The notes below the pieces were generated by a model, which was not told where the DNA came from, ran no database searches, and was given only the letters and a program-made list of their open reading frames with translations. DNA of 64,000 nucleotides from Enterobacter pseudoroggenkampii (GTDB lineage: Bacteria > Pseudomonadota > Gammaproteobacteria > Enterobacterales > Enterobacteriaceae), in contig NZ_JAPMLV010000008.1 in the NCBI RefSeq assembly GCF_026420145.1, positions 62,001 to 126,000 on the forward strand. Reading direction: 5' to 3'. Below are positions 8,917-21,627 of this stretch, one piece after another; position 1 is the stretch's first letter; each line of letters opens with the position of its first letter. Position numbers and translations under genes: made by a program.

Positions 8917-10227
8917 GTGAAAAAAAATTTTAAATTTTCGGTGGTTAGCATTGCTGTCTCCTTGTTTATGGCAAATCAGGCGGGAGCAGCCAATACCTGG
9001 ACAGAATCACGGAGTGACGCCATGGGCGGGACGGGCGTTGCCTCCGGGAGCTATGGCAGTGGGGCGTTAATTAACCCGGCGCTGCTGGCAAAGGCAAAAC
9101 CAGACGATGATGTGACGGTCATCTTGCCAGCCGTTGGGGTGCAGGTGACGGATGAAGACAATCTTCAGGACGAGATTGATACCATCAACGACAAAATTAA
9201 TCACTACAAGGATGTGGTTGATGACCTCACGCCAAGGGAGATTATCACTAATCCGTTAGGTTCCATTAATCAATTCCAGGGCGCGGCCAAAGATCTCGCC
9301 GATGAGCTGGACTATCTCAAAGGCAAAACCGCACGCGCGACGGCAGGAGCAGGGCTTGCGGTGAGTATCCCTAACGATGTGCTTTCCGTGGCCTTTATGG
9401 CGAAAGGCTATGCTCATGGCCGGGTTAGCTCGTCTATCGATCAGCAAGATATTGATTATCTGCGCGGTATTCAAAGAAGCAAAGTGGTGGCTGCCGGTGT
9501 TGCCCTGGACGCTGCGCTGAACGGCACGGATCAGATCACTAAAAACCTCAACTCAACAGCGTCTGGCCGGGCGGCGATTGTGTCTGACTACGGCGTTGCC
9601 GTTGCCCGTCAGTTTGACCTCGGCGGCGTCCCGGTTTCCGTAGGCGTGACGCCAAAACTGCAAAAAACCTGGGTCTATAACTACACCACCTCAATCTACG
9701 ATTACGACAGTAACAAGTGGAACGACAGCCGCTACCGCACAGACGATACGGGCTTTAACGTCGATGCCGGTATTGCGGCTGATTTCGGCGAGAACTGGAC
9801 GGTCGGCGTGAGCGGCCAAAACCTGATGTCGCGCGATATCGACACCAAAGATATCCGTATCCGCAACGGGCGGACGGGAGAAGTGGTGAGCTATAAAGAT
9901 ACCTACCAGATCCGTCCGCTGGTGACCGCCGGAGCCGCCTGGCACAACGATCTGGTGACGCTGACCGCCGATGGCGATTTGACGGAAACCAAAGGATTTA
10001 AGAGCGAAGATACGTCGCAGTATGTTGGCGTGGGTGCCGAGGTGACGCCGCTCAGCTGGCTGGCGGTGCGTGCGGGTTATCGCGCGGACGTGAAGGGTAA
10101 CGACAGCAATGTCTTTACCGGCGGTGTCGGTTTCGCGCCATTCAGTACCGTTCATGTTGACCTGATGGGCCTGTACGGTGAAGACGAAACCTGGGGCGCA
10201 GGGGCTCAGCTGAGCATGACGTTCTAA
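8917..10227 (+). CDS. TraF-like outer-membrane or periplasmic protein
   Basis: 436 residues from GTG 8917. MKKNFKFSVVSIAVSLFMAN followed by QAGA-A forms a clear Sec signal peptide. A longer in-frame GTG at 8869 would bury that signal after 16 residues. The mature start (ESRSDAMGGTGVA, NPALLA) and the glycine/aromatic alternation to the C-terminal ...LSMTF suggest a FadL/OMPP1-like beta-barrel of the family called 'conjugal transfer protein TraF'. A central helical segment (EIDTINDKINHYKDVVDDLT) is unusual for a plain porin. No other transfer genes are nearby, so the conjugation label should not be taken literally. Confidence 0.6.
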   Translation: MKKNFKFSVVSIAVSLFMANQAGAANTWTESRSDAMGGTGVASGSYGSGALINPALLAKAKPDDDVTVILPAVGVQVTDEDNLQDEIDTINDKINHYKDVVDDLTPREIITNPLGSINQFQGAAKDLADELDYLKGKTARATAGAGLAVSIPNDVLSVAFMAKGYAHGRVSSSIDQQDIDYLRGIQRSKVVAAGVALDAALNGTDQITKNLNSTASGRAAIVSDYGVAVARQFDLGGVPVSVGVTPKLQKTWVYNYTTSIYDYDSNKWNDSRYRTDDTGFNVDAGIAADFGENWTVGVSGQNLMSRDIDTKDIRIRNGRTGEVVSYKDTYQIRPLVTAGAAWHNDLVTLTADGDLTETKGFKSEDTSQYVGVGAEVTPLSWLAVRAGYRADVKGNDSNVFTGGVGFAPFSTVHVDLMGLYGEDETWGAGAQLSMTF

Positions 10228-10233
10228 AGTCCA

Positions 10234-10260
10234 CCGGAGGCGCTGCGCCTCCGGCTTTTC
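10234..10260 (+). terminator. Terminator after the TraF-like gene
   Basis: CCGGAGGCG (10234-10242) pairs with CGCCTCCGG (10246-10254), with a three-base loop, followed by CTTTTCTTT. Confidence 0.85.
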
Positions 10261-10309
10261 TTTGTGCTATAGTAGCGCCCCTTTTCCACCAGATGCTTAA
10301 AACTTCGCC

Positions 10310-11305
10310 ATGTCGTCAGAATCACAGACCGCTTTCCCTGCACACCGTTTCTCCATTGCGCCGATGCTCGACTGGACGGACAGACACTGCCGCTATTTCC
10401 TGCGCCAGCTCTCCCGCCATACGCTGCTGTACACCGAAATGGTGACTACGGGCGCAATCATCCACGGGAAGGGCGATTACCTGGCCTATAGCGAAGAAGA
10501 GCATCCGGTTGCCCTGCAGCTGGGCGGCAGCGATCCGGCCGCGCTGGCGCAGTGCGCGAAGCTGGCGGAAGCGCGCGGCTACGACGAGATCAACCTGAAC
10601 GTTGGCTGCCCGTCCGACCGCGTGCAAAACGGCATGTTCGGTGCCTGCCTGATGGGGAATGCCCAGCTGGTGGCGGACTGTATCAAGGCGATGCGCGATG
10701 TGGTTTCCATTCCGGTGACGGTCAAAACCCGTATCGGCATTGACGACCAGGACAGCTACGAATTCCTGTGCGACTTCATCAATACGGTCTCCGGAAAGGG
10801 CGAATGCGAGACGTTCATCATCCACGCGCGAAAAGCCTGGCTCTCCGGCCTGAGCCCCAAAGAGAACCGTGAGATCCCGCCGCTGGACTATCCGCGCGTT
10901 TATCAGCTGAAGCGTGACTTCCCGCACCTGACCATGTCGATTAACGGCGGCATCAAGTCTCTGGAAGAGGCCAAAGCGCACCTTGAACATATGGATGGGG
11001 TGATGGTTGGGCGCGAGGCGTATCAGAACCCGGGCATTCTGGCGACGGTCGATCGCGAAATCTTTGGCATCGAAGGCGCAGACACCGATCCGGTTGCCGT
11101 CGTGCGTGCGATGTATCCTTACATTGAGCGCGAGCTGAGCAACGGTACGTATCTCGGCCATATCACCCGCCATATGCTTGGCCTGTTCCAGGGCATTCCG
11201 GGCGCGCGTCAGTGGCGTCGTTACCTGAGCGAAAACGCACATAAAGCCGGCGCCGATATTGAGGTGCTGGAACATGCGCTGCGCCTGGTGGCAGACAAGC
11301 GATAA
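10310..11305 (+). CDS. dusA: tRNA-dihydrouridine(20/20a) synthase DusA
   Basis: FMN-dependent TIM-barrel enzyme reducing U20/U20a in the tRNA D-loop. It has 331 residues. Visible features are the N-terminal [14 protein letters not shown], the [12 protein letters not shown] block with the catalytic cysteine of the Dus family, KTRIGID, and the FMN phosphate-binding SINGGIKS and [10 protein letters not shown] motifs. The start (MSSESQTAF) gives the expected length. It is flanked by terminators on both sides, so it is probably monocistronic. Confidence 0.95.
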   Translation: MSSESQTAFPAHRFSIAPMLDWTDRHCRYFLRQLSRHTLLYTEMVTTGAIIHGKGDYLAYSEEEHPVALQLGGSDPAALAQCAKLAEARGYDEINLNVGCPSDRVQNGMFGACLMGNAQLVADCIKAMRDVVSIPVTVKTRIGIDDQDSYEFLCDFINTVSGKGECETFIIHARKAWLSGLSPKENREIPPLDYPRVYQLKRDFPHLTMSINGGIKSLEEAKAHLEHMDGVMVGREAYQNPGILATVDREIFGIEGADTDPVAVVRAMYPYIERELSNGTYLGHITRHMLGLFQGIPGARQWRRYLSENAHKAGADIEVLEHALRLVADKR

Positions 11306-11334
11306 CTTTCGCTAAAAGTTCGTCAAATTCACCA

Positions 11335-11362
11335 CGCCCTGCGAATTCTCGCGGGGCGTTTT
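11335..11362 (+). terminator. Terminator after dusA
   Basis: CGCCCTGCG (11335-11343) pairs with CGCGGGGCG (11350-11358), with one G-T wobble, followed by TTTT. Confidence 0.8.
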
Positions 11363-11386
11363 GCTTTAATAACAACAGGTTAATGC

Positions 11387-11402
11387 TGGCACGATTCTTG
11401 TA
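11387..11402 (+). promoter_or_regulatory. Sigma-54 promoter of pspG
   Basis: TGGCACGATTCTTGTA matches the sigma-54 -24/-12 consensus (TGGCAC-N5-TTGCA) with one mismatch in the -12 element. It lies 40 bases before pspG, which in E. coli is PspF/sigma-54 controlled. Confidence 0.8.
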
Positions 11403-11441
11403 ATGTTAACTGCATTACTCGGGAACTCGTGGGAGAGCACC

Positions 11442-11684
11442 ATGCTGGAACTACTTTTTGTGATTGGCTTTTTTGTCATGCTGTTAGCGACAGGCGTTTC
11501 GCTGCTCGGCATTCTGGCGGCTATCGTGGTGGCGACGGTGGTCATGTTTATTGGCGGACTGTTTGCCCTGACGATCAAATTGCTGCCGTGGCTACTGCTG
11601 GCCATCGCGGTCGTGTGGGTGATTCGGGCGATTAAAGCTCCAAAAGTGCCCAGTTATCAGCGCAATAACCGCTTCCGTTACTAA
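11442..11684 (+). CDS. pspG: Phage shock protein G
   Basis: Small inner-membrane protein of the phage-shock response, 80 residues, with two long hydrophobic helices (about 3-45 and 46-63) and a basic tail ending QRNNRFRY. The start at ATG 11442 gives the E. coli length and follows GGGAG. An upstream ATG at 11403 would overlap the sigma-54 promoter region. In E. coli it is induced by PspF when the membrane is damaged. Confidence 0.93.
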   Translation: MLELLFVIGFFVMLLATGVSLLGILAAIVVATVVMFIGGLFALTIKLLPWLLLAIAVVWVIRAIKAPKVPSYQRNNRFRY

Positions 11685-11832
11685 GGTATTGAGGGGTTCG
11701 TCACATACTTGTAACTTTTCCGGCAGTATGGCTTAGAACAGAATAGGATTTACTTATCGAATCTGTCACTATGACTGCCGATAACGAATTCATCGAGCTG
11801 TACCCTACATACAGCCGAACTAAAAAAAGAAA

Positions 11833-11864
11833 GGGCTTCCCACGGGAAGCCCAATTTCTTTTTG
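11833..11864. terminator. Bidirectional terminator between pspG and qorA
   Basis: GGGCTTCC (11833-11840) pairs with GGAAGCCC (11845-11852). T-rich tracts follow on both strands (AATTTCTTTTT on plus; TTTCTTTTTTT on minus), so it can end both convergent genes. The 11685-11830 stretch before it holds nothing I can assign. Confidence 0.85.
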
Positions 11865-11868
11865 GGGC

Positions 11869-12852
11869 TCAGGGAATCAACAAACTCGACCCCTGCGTCG
11901 CCCGGCTCTCAAGCACCTCATGCGCGCGCTGCGCATCGGTTAGCGGGTATTTCTGCGCCTCTGCCACATCCACCTTAATGACGCCGCTGGCGATCAGCGA
12001 GAACAGCTCGTTGCTGGCTTCCTCAAGTTCTTCCCGGTTGGTGATGTATCCTTGCAGGGAAGGGCGAGTCACATACAGAGAACCTTTCTGGTTCAGGATG
12101 CCCAGGTTAACGCCGGTCACCGCGCCTGACGCATTCCCGAAGCTTACCATCAGACCACGACGCTGCAGGCAGTCCAGCGACGCTTCCCAGGTATCTTTCC
12201 CTACCGAGTCATACACCACGCGCACTTTTTTGCCGCTGGTGATCTCCTTCAGCCGCTCAACAATGCTCTCTTCACGGTAGTTAATCACCTGCCAGGCTCC
12301 CGCCTGCAGCGCGCGCTGCGCTTTTTGTGCATTTCCGACGGTGCCGATCAGCTTCGCTCCCAGTGCTTTTGCCCACTGACAGGCGATGAGCCCGACGCCA
12401 CCCGCTGCGGCATGAAACAGGAACTGCTCGTCGGGTTTAATTTCATAGGTTTTGCGCAGCAGGTAGTAAACCGTCAAACCTTTCAGGAACGAGGCTGCTG
12501 CCTGCTCAAAGGAGATGGCGTTAGGCAGCAGGGCGGCTTTATCCGCCGGAACGTTGTGGACGGAGCTGTAAGCGCCCAGCGCAGACTGAGCATATACCAC
12601 GCGGTCACCCTCTTTAATATGCTTAACCGCGCTGCCCACTTTGATGACGACACCGGCTGCCTCGGTGCCCAGTCCGCTCGGCATCGACGGAGGCGGGTAG
12701 AGCCCGCCGCGAATATAGGTGTCGATATAGTTTATGCCGATGGCTTTGTTTTCAACCTGCACTTCGTTTTCGCCAGGCGCGGTGGGGGTGAACTCCACCG
12801 CTTTGAGTACGTCAGGGCCACCATGCTTGTGAAATTCAATACGTGTTGCCAT
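11869..12852 (-). CDS. qorA: Quinone oxidoreductase 1 QorA
   Basis: NADPH-dependent quinone reductase (zeta-crystallin type MDR), 327 residues, the E. coli length. The N-terminal GroES-like domain is followed by a Rossmann NADP site with AAAGGVGLIACQWAKALGAK near 145-165. No structural zinc cysteines are present, as expected for QORs. It is divergent from dnaB across 60 bases and shares the downstream terminator with pspG. Confidence 0.95.
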   Translation of the reverse strand: MATRIEFHKHGGPDVLKAVEFTPTAPGENEVQVENKAIGINYIDTYIRGGLYPPPSMPSGLGTEAAGVVIKVGSAVKHIKEGDRVVYAQSALGAYSSVHNVPADKAALLPNAISFEQAAASFLKGLTVYYLLRKTYEIKPDEQFLFHAAAGGVGLIACQWAKALGAKLIGTVGNAQKAQRALQAGAWQVINYREESIVERLKEITSGKKVRVVYDSVGKDTWEASLDCLQRRGLMVSFGNASGAVTGVNLGILNQKGSLYVTRPSLQGYITNREELEEASNELFSLIASGVIKVDVAEAQKYPLTDAQRAHEVLESRATQGSSLLIP

Positions 12853-12912
12853 GCTTCCTCCAGAATGTGGTAATCTTTCGACCCACTCTTTATCTCGGTA
12901 ACTCCATTCACT

Positions 12913-14325
12913 ATGGCAGGAAACAAACCCTTCAACAAACAGACTGAACCTCGCGAGCGTGATTTCCAGGTCGCAGGGTTAAAAGTCCCGCCGCACTCGA
13001 TTGAAGCGGAACAGTCGGTGTTGGGCGGTTTAATGCTGGATAACGAACGCTGGGACGACGTCGCCGAGCGCGTCGTGGCGGAAGATTTCTACACCCGTCC
13101 GCACCGCCACATCTTTACCGAAATGGCGCGTCTGCAGGAGTCGGGCAGCCCGATCGACCTGATTACGCTCGCGGAATCGCTGGAGCGTCTTGGGCAGCTC
13201 GACAGCTGCGGCGGATTTGCCTATCTGGCGGAACTGTCAAAAAACACGCCTAGTGCGGCGAACATCAGCGCTTATGCCGATATCGTGCGCGAACGTGCCG
13301 TCGTCCGCGAGATGATATCGGTGGCGAACGAGATCGCCGAAGCCGGTTTTGATCCGCAGGGCCGCACCAGCGAAGACCTGCTCGACCTTGCTGAGTCCCG
13401 CGTCTTTAAAATCGCCGAAAGCCGCGCCAATAAAGACGAAGGCCCGAAAAACATCGCCGATGTCCTCGATGCCACCGTGGCCCGTATCGAACAGCTGTTC
13501 CAGCAGCCGCACGATGGCGTCACCGGCGTGAACACCGGCTATGACGATTTGAACAAGAAAACCGCCGGCCTGCAGCCGTCGGATTTGATTATCGTCGCCG
13601 CGCGTCCGTCGATGGGTAAAACCACTTTTGCGATGAACCTCGTCGAAAACGCGGCAATGTTGCAGGATAAACCGGTACTGATCTTCAGTCTTGAGATGCC
13701 CTCCGAGCAGATCATGATGCGTTCACTGGCATCGCTGTCGCGCGTGGATCAGACCCGCATCCGTACCGGTCAGCTCGACGATGAGGACTGGGCGCGCATC
13801 TCCGGCACCATGGGCATTCTGCTGGAAAAACGTAACATCTATATCGATGACTCCTCCGGCCTGACGCCGACGGAAGTTCGCTCCCGCGCGCGCCGTATCG
13901 CCCGTGAACATGGCGGTATCGGCCTTATCATGATCGACTACCTTCAGCTGATGCGCGTCCCGTCGCTCTCCGACAACCGTACGCTGGAAATTGCGGAGAT
14001 TTCCCGCTCTCTCAAGGCGTTAGCCAAAGAGCTGCACGTGCCGGTCGTGGCGCTGTCGCAGCTGAACCGCTCCCTGGAACAACGTGCCGACAAGCGTCCG
14101 GTCAACTCCGACCTGCGTGAATCCGGCTCCATCGAGCAGGATGCCGACTTAATCATGTTCATCTACCGTGATGAGGTTTATCACGAGAACAGCGACCTGA
14201 AAGGGATCGCCGAAATTATTATCGGTAAACAGCGTAACGGCCCGATCGGGACGGTACGTCTGACCTTTAACGGACAGTGGTCGCGTTTCGACAACTATGC
14301 CGGTCCTCAATATGATGATGAGTAA
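12913..14325 (+). CDS. dnaB: Replicative DNA helicase DnaB
   Basis: Hexameric 5'-3' helicase at the replication fork, 470 residues (471 in E. coli). The N-terminal domain that binds DnaG and DnaC runs to about 170. The RecA-like domain has Walker A ARPSMGKTT near 229-237, Walker B IMIDYLQL near 320, and the arginine-finger region further on. It is followed after 16 bases by alr, as in E. coli. No intein interrupts it. Confidence 0.98.
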   Translation: MAGNKPFNKQTEPRERDFQVAGLKVPPHSIEAEQSVLGGLMLDNERWDDVAERVVAEDFYTRPHRHIFTEMARLQESGSPIDLITLAESLERLGQLDSCGGFAYLAELSKNTPSAANISAYADIVRERAVVREMISVANEIAEAGFDPQGRTSEDLLDLAESRVFKIAESRANKDEGPKNIADVLDATVARIEQLFQQPHDGVTGVNTGYDDLNKKTAGLQPSDLIIVAARPSMGKTTFAMNLVENAAMLQDKPVLIFSLEMPSEQIMMRSLASLSRVDQTRIRTGQLDDEDWARISGTMGILLEKRNIYIDDSSGLTPTEVRSRARRIAREHGGIGLIMIDYLQLMRVPSLSDNRTLEIAEISRSLKALAKELHVPVVALSQLNRSLEQRADKRPVNSDLRESGSIEQDADLIMFIYRDEVYHENSDLKGIAEIIIGKQRNGPIGTVRLTFNGQWSRFDNYAGPQYDDE

Positions 14326-14341
14326 TTTCTAAGGAATTCAA

Positions 14342-15421
14342 ATGCAAGCGGCAACTGTTGTGATTAACCGCCGCGCTCTGCGACACAACCTGCAACGTCT
14401 GCGTGAACTGGCACCCGCCAGCAAGCTCGTTGCAGTCGTGAAAGCGAACGCTTACGGACACGGTCTTCTTGAGACCGCGCGAACGCTCCCCGATGCCGAC
14501 GCCTTTGGCGTCGCCCGTCTTGAAGAAGCTCTTCGCCTGCGCGCGGGGGGGATTACTCAACCGATTCTGCTCCTCGAAGGCTTTTTCGAAGCCACAGATT
14601 TGCCGACCATTGCTGACCAGCATCTGCATACGGCAGTGCACAACGAAGAACAGCTGGCCGCACTTGAAACCGCCGAGCTGAGCGAGCCGGTGACCGTGTG
14701 GATGAAGCTCGACACGGGCATGCACCGTCTTGGCGTGCGTCCGGAGAGCGCGGAAGCGTTCTATCAGCGTTTATGCCGGTGCAAAAACGTGCGCCAGCCG
14801 GTGAATATCGTCAGCCATTTCGCCCGCGCCGATGAGCCCGAGTGCGGTGCGACCGAGCAGCAGCTGGATATCTTTAATACCTTCTGCGAAGGCAAGCCGG
14901 GGATGCGCTCGATTGCGGCATCCGGCGGTATTCTGCTGTGGCCGCAGTCGCATTTCGACTGGGCGCGACCGGGCATCATTCTCTACGGCGTGTCGCCGCT
15001 GGAGAACAAACCCTGGGGGCCGGACTTTGGCTTCCGGTCGGTTATGTCGCTGGTCTCTAACCTGATTGCCGTGCGAGACCATAAAGCGGGTGAGCCGGTG
15101 GGCTACGGCGGTACCTGGACCAGCGAGCGTGATACCCGTCTTGGCGTGGTGGCGATGGGCTATGGTGATGGCTATCCCCGCGCAGCTCCAACGGGTACGC
15201 CGGTTCTGGTCAACGGTCGCGAAGTGAAGATTGTCGGCCGCGTGGCGATGGATATGATTTGTGTTGATCTGGGGCCTGAAGCCCAGGATAAGCCTGGTGA
15301 TGATGTCGTGATGTGGGGTGAGGGACTGCCTGTTGAACGCATTGCTGAAATCACGAAAGTAAGTGCTTACGAACTTATCACGCGCCTGACCTCGCGGGTA
15401 GCGATGAAGTACATTGATTGA
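14342..15421 (+). CDS. alr: Alanine racemase Alr (constitutive)
   Basis: PLP enzyme interconverting L- and D-alanine for peptidoglycan, 359 residues. Lys34 in [10 protein letters not shown] binds PLP, and the second catalytic residue is the tyrosine of MGYGDGYPR near 255. The ribosome site AAGGAATTC precedes ATG 14342. It follows dnaB closely and may share its transcript. tyrB follows. Confidence 0.97.
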   Translation: MQAATVVINRRALRHNLQRLRELAPASKLVAVVKANAYGHGLLETARTLPDADAFGVARLEEALRLRAGGITQPILLLEGFFEATDLPTIADQHLHTAVHNEEQLAALETAELSEPVTVWMKLDTGMHRLGVRPESAEAFYQRLCRCKNVRQPVNIVSHFARADEPECGATEQQLDIFNTFCEGKPGMRSIAASGGILLWPQSHFDWARPGIILYGVSPLENKPWGPDFGFRSVMSLVSNLIAVRDHKAGEPVGYGGTWTSERDTRLGVVAMGYGDGYPRAAPTGTPVLVNGREVKIVGRVAMDMICVDLGPEAQDKPGDDVVMWGEGLPVERIAEITKVSAYELITRLTSRVAMKYID

Positions 15422-15430
15422 ACCGCCAAT

Positions 15431-15455
15431 GGAGTGAGGTTTTTATCCTCGCTCC
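15431..15455 (+). terminator. Hairpin between alr and tyrB
   Basis: GGAGTGAGG (15431-15439) pairs with CCTCGCTCC (15447-15455), with one G-T wobble, around a T-rich loop and followed by AACTTTATT. It probably ends the dnaB-alr transcript. I found no clear TyrR box between it and tyrB. Confidence 0.55.
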
Positions 15456-15540
15456 AACTTTATTAACATCCTCTCGACCTTCTCCCACTTCCGGTTTATT
15501 GTTGAAATCCCTGCCTCATCGAATTCCGGAGAATCATCGC

Positions 15541-16734
15541 GTGTTTCAGAAAGTTGACGCCTATGCCGGCGACCCAATTCTCTCCTTAATGGAGCGTTTC
15601 AAAGAAGATCCTCGCAGCGACAAGGTGAACCTTAGCATCGGTTTGTATTACAACCACGAGGGTTTTATTCCTCAGCTGCAGGCCGTTGCCGAAGCCGAAG
15701 CGCGTCTGAACGCGGTTCCACACGGCGCGTCGCTCTATCTGCCGATGGAAGGGTTAAATACCTACCGCAGCACCATTGCGCCGCTGCTTTTTGGTGCCGA
15801 TCACGCGGTGCTCGCGCAAAAACGCGTGGCGACCATCCAGACGCTGGGCGGCTCGGGTGCGCTGAAAGTGGGTGCAGACTTCCTGAAAAAATACTTCCCG
15901 GATTCAGGCGTGTGGGTCAGTGACCCGACGTGGGAAAACCACGTTGCGATCTTCGAGGGCGCAGGCTTCAAAGTGGCGACCTATCCATGGTTTGACAGCG
16001 AAACTAACGGCGTGCGCGTTGAAGCGCTGCTGGAAAAACTGAACACCCTGCCGGAGCGCAGCATTGTGCTGCTGCATCCGTGCTGCCATAACCCGACCGG
16101 TGCGGATCTCACCAACGCCCAATGGGATGCGGTGATTGAGGTACTGAAGGCCCGTAACCTGATCCCATTCCTCGATATTGCCTACCAGGGCTTTGGCGCG
16201 GGTATGGAAGAAGACGCCTATGCCATCCGCGCCGCTGCCAGCGCCGGGCTGCCTGTTCTGGTGAGTAACTCCTTCTCTAAAATCTTCTCCCTGTACGGTG
16301 AACGCGTTGGCGGTCTGTCCGTGGTGTGTGAAGACGCCGAAGCGGCAGGTCGCGTGCTCGGCCAGCTTAAGGCGACGGTGCGTCGCATTTACTCCAGCCC
16401 GCCGAACTTTGGTGCGCAGGTGGTGGCGACGGTTCTCGGTGACGAAAAGCTAAAAGCGTCCTGGCTTGCGGAAGTGGAAGCGATGCGCCAGCGCATTCAG
16501 ACGATGCGTCAGGAGCTGGTTAACGTCCTGAAAGAGGCCGTGCCGGGACATAACTTCGACTATCTGCTCAAGCAGCGCGGGATGTTCAGCTATACCGGAC
16601 TGAGTGCGGCCCAGGTCGATCGTCTGCGCGAAGAGTTCGGCGTCTACCTGATTGCCAGCGGCCGTATGTGCGTGGCGGGCCTGAATGCCAGCAACGTTCA
16701 TCGCGTGGCGCAGGCGTTTGCTGCTGTAATGTAA
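15541..16734 (+). CDS. tyrB: Aromatic amino acid aminotransferase TyrB
   Basis: PLP aminotransferase making tyrosine, phenylalanine and leucine from their keto acids, 397 residues. The start is GTG 15541 ([12 protein letters not shown]), which gives the E. coli length. An in-frame ATG at 15418 overlaps the alr stop and would add 41 unrelated residues. The PLP lysine is in [17 protein letters not shown], and the substrate arginine is in [11 protein letters not shown] near the C-terminus. Confidence 0.97.
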   Translation: MFQKVDAYAGDPILSLMERFKEDPRSDKVNLSIGLYYNHEGFIPQLQAVAEAEARLNAVPHGASLYLPMEGLNTYRSTIAPLLFGADHAVLAQKRVATIQTLGGSGALKVGADFLKKYFPDSGVWVSDPTWENHVAIFEGAGFKVATYPWFDSETNGVRVEALLEKLNTLPERSIVLLHPCCHNPTGADLTNAQWDAVIEVLKARNLIPFLDIAYQGFGAGMEEDAYAIRAAASAGLPVLVSNSFSKIFSLYGERVGGLSVVCEDAEAAGRVLGQLKATVRRIYSSPPNFGAQVVATVLGDEKLKASWLAEVEAMRQRIQTMRQELVNVLKEAVPGHNFDYLLKQRGMFSYTGLSAAQVDRLREEFGVYLIASGRMCVAGLNASNVHRVAQAFAAVM

Positions 16735-16749
16735 GTACTTACCAACTCA

Positions 16750-16788
16750 CCCTCTCCCCGTGGGAGAGGGTCGGGGTGAGGGCATCAG
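16750..16788. repeat. Dispersed CCCTCTCCC palindrome, copy 1
   Basis: CCCTCTCCCCGTGGGAGAGGG (16750-16770), then the tail TCGGGGTGAGGGCATCAG. It has the same palindrome-plus-tail form as the copies near 35785, 47696, 51333, 54833 and 63674. It lies in the tyrB-aphA gap. Confidence 0.8.
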
Positions 16789-16950
16789 GCCGCACAAAAA
16801 CGTTGCCCGGCTTTTGTGATCGTCTTCTTTTTATTCCCCTTCATAAGCAAAAACTCCTTCCCTTCACCTCCCGCTGGGGTTATGGTCGGATAGTTTTTTG
16901 ACCATCCGCTCAAATTAAAACGATAACAAACTGAATATTCAGGGGAAAAT

Positions 16951-17664
16951 ATGCGCAAGATCACACTGGCGCTCAGCGCCGCCTGCTTATTGTTCTCGCT
17001 TAATAGCGCCGTCGTCGCGCGAGCTTCTGCCCCGACGCCGCTTTATACCGGCACCACCGCCGCCATTCTTGCCGAGCAGGCGCCCATTCACTGGGTTTCC
17101 GTGGCCCAAATCGAAAACAGCCTAATGGGCCGTGCGCCAATGGCCGTGGGTTTTGACATTGACGATACCGTGCTGTTCTCAAGCCCCGGCTTCTGGCGCG
17201 GTAAGAAAACGTATTCACCCGACAGCGAAGCGTATCTGAAGAACCCGGAATTCTGGGAAAAAATGAACAACGGCTGGGACGAATTCAGCATCCCGAAAGA
17301 GGTTGCCCGTGCGCTTATTGCCATGCACGTGAAGCGCGGTGACAGCATTTATTTTGTAACCGGCCGCAGTCAAACCAAAACGGAAACCGTCTCTAAAACG
17401 CTGCAGGATGATTTCCAGATCCCGGCGACCAGCATGAACCCGGTCATTTTTGCGGGTGACAAAGAGGGGCAAAACACCAAAACCCAGTGGCTGGAAAAGA
17501 AAAACATCAAAGTGTTTTATGGCGATTCGGATAACGACATCACCGCCGCACAGGATGTGGGTGCCAGAGGGATCAGGGTGTTACGCGCGTCTAACTCAAC
17601 CTATCGCCCGCTGCCGATGGCCGGAAAGTTTGGCGAAGAGGTGATCGTCAACTCGGAGTATTGA
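16951..17664 (+). CDS. aphA: Class B acid phosphatase AphA
   Basis: Periplasmic non-specific acid phosphatase/phosphotransferase, 237 residues. A Sec signal peptide ([17 protein letters not shown]...) covers about 25 residues. HAD-type catalytic motifs are visible: [11 protein letters not shown] (nucleophile and acid/base Asp pair), FVTGRSQT, a downstream lysine region and [11 protein letters not shown]. It stands alone, with its own upstream region and a downstream hairpin. Confidence 0.96.
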   Translation: MRKITLALSAACLLFSLNSAVVARASAPTPLYTGTTAAILAEQAPIHWVSVAQIENSLMGRAPMAVGFDIDDTVLFSSPGFWRGKKTYSPDSEAYLKNPEFWEKMNNGWDEFSIPKEVARALIAMHVKRGDSIYFVTGRSQTKTETVSKTLQDDFQIPATSMNPVIFAGDKEGQNTKTQWLEKKNIKVFYGDSDNDITAAQDVGARGIRVLRASNSTYRPLPMAGKFGEEVIVNSEY

Positions 17665-17671
17665 GCCCCTG

Positions 17672-17719
17672 GCAGCGAGCTTGACTCTTTTTTAATCAAA
17701 TCTCGCTGCTGCGGGTTTT
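17672..17719 (+). terminator. Terminator-like hairpin after aphA
   Basis: GCAGCGAG (17672-17679) pairs with CTCGCTGC (17702-17709), with inner TTGA/TCAA pairing and a T6 loop, followed by TGCGGGTTTT. Confidence 0.6.
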
Positions 17720-17777
17720 ACCTTTCGTCTTCTTGCTGCACACTTAGAAAGATTCATCTTTCATCACGGAGCAGCCT

Positions 17778-18194
17778 ATGTGGTACCAACAGACCCTGAC
17801 CTTAAGCGCGAAGCCACGCGGATTTCACCTGGTGACGGATGAAGTCATCGGGCAACTCCGCGACCTGTCGCGCGTCAGAACGGGTTTGCTGCATCTGCTG
17901 CTTCAGCACACGTCCGCCTCTCTGACGCTGAATGAAAATTGCGATCCCACCGTCCGGTCCGACATGGAACACCATTTTCTGAAGAGCGTCCCGGACAACG
18001 CGCCTTACGAGCATGACTATGAGGGGGCGGACGATATGCCTTCGCATATTAAATCCTCTTTGCTGGGCGTATCGCTGATGCTGCCGGTCCACAACGGGCG
18101 GCTGCTGTTGGGAACGTGGCAGGGGATCTGGCTGGGTGAGCATCGTATTCACGGTGGTTCGCGTAAAATTATCGCCACGCTACAAGGGGAATAA
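17778..18194 (+). CDS. yjbQ: YjbQ, UPF0047 family protein
   Basis: 138-residue cytoplasmic protein of the YjbQ/UPF0047 family. Conserved features are [21 protein letters not shown] and the C-terminal [10 protein letters not shown]. Weak thiamin phosphate synthase activity has been reported for the E. coli protein; its real role is unsettled. yjbR follows after two bases, so the pair forms an operon. Confidence 0.93.
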   Translation: MWYQQTLTLSAKPRGFHLVTDEVIGQLRDLSRVRTGLLHLLLQHTSASLTLNENCDPTVRSDMEHHFLKSVPDNAPYEHDYEGADDMPSHIKSSLLGVSLMLPVHNGRLLLGTWQGIWLGEHRIHGGSRKIIATLQGE

Positions 18195-18196
18195 AG

Positions 18197-18550
18197 ATGA
18201 CAATTTCGGATATACTTCAGTACTGCATGAGCAAGCCCGGCGCGGAGCAGAGCGTCCACAGCGACTGGAAAGCCACGCAGATTAAGGTAGGTGATGTGCT
18301 GTTTGCGATGGTGAAAGAGGTAGAAGGCCGTCCGGCGGCGTCGCTGAAAACCAGCCCTGAACTGGCGGATTTGCTGCGTCAGCAGCATGATGACGTGAGG
18401 CCGAGCAAGCACCTCAATAAGGCGCACTGGAGCACCGTCTATCTGGATGGATCGATTCCAGGATCACAGATTTACTACCTGGTGGATGCGTCCTATCAGC
18501 AGGCGGTTGAGCTGCTGCCGGAAACCACCCGACAGCAACTCTCCGTGTGA
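18197..18550 (+). CDS. yjbR: YjbR, MmcQ-like protein
   Basis: 117 residues with the MmcQ/YjbR fold, which has a CyaY-like alpha/beta arrangement and was proposed to bind DNA. Typical elements are the start DILQYCMSKPGAE and the central SLKTSPELADLLR. Its function is unknown. It ends only three bases from the convergent uvrA stop, leaving no room for a terminator. Confidence 0.92.
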   Translation: MTISDILQYCMSKPGAEQSVHSDWKATQIKVGDVLFAMVKEVEGRPAASLKTSPELADLLRQQHDDVRPSKHLNKAHWSTVYLDGSIPGSQIYYLVDASYQQAVELLPETTRQQLSV

Positions 18551-18553
18551 CAA

Positions 18554-21376
<2,823 letters not shown>

Positions 21377-21463
21377 TCACCTTTCCCGGTTGGAACACGG
21401 ATTGCCTGATTTGTTTGAAGGACAAACGGCTGTCAGAAACGGCTAATTATGACACAATTTAAC

Positions 21464-21479
21464 CTGTTTGAATATACAG
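21464..21479. promoter_or_regulatory. LexA (SOS) box between uvrA and ssb
   Basis: CTGTTTGAATATACAG has perfect CTGT-N8-ACAG ends. It lies 88 bases before the uvrA start and about 150 before ssb, the same position as the known E. coli uvrA/ssb operator. Confidence 0.9.
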
Positions 21480-21627
21480 TATTGGAATGCATTTTCTGAT
21501 TCTCTGTGTAACAATGACACGTTCGCGAGAGATTTCTGAACCGACTACGCAACTATGCAAATTGCCGCGTGGAAATGGTACACTCGCGCGTTTACACTAT
21601 TAAGAAACGTATTCAGGAGACACGAAC

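Noticed and set aside
8917..10227. A conjugative element suggested by the TraF name
   Set aside because: No relaxase, type IV secretion, partition or integrase genes nearby, and no attachment repeats seen; the protein looks like a stand-alone envelope protein.
11771..12280. 169-codon plus-strand frame after pspG
   Set aside because: It crosses a bidirectional terminator and runs antisense through qorA.
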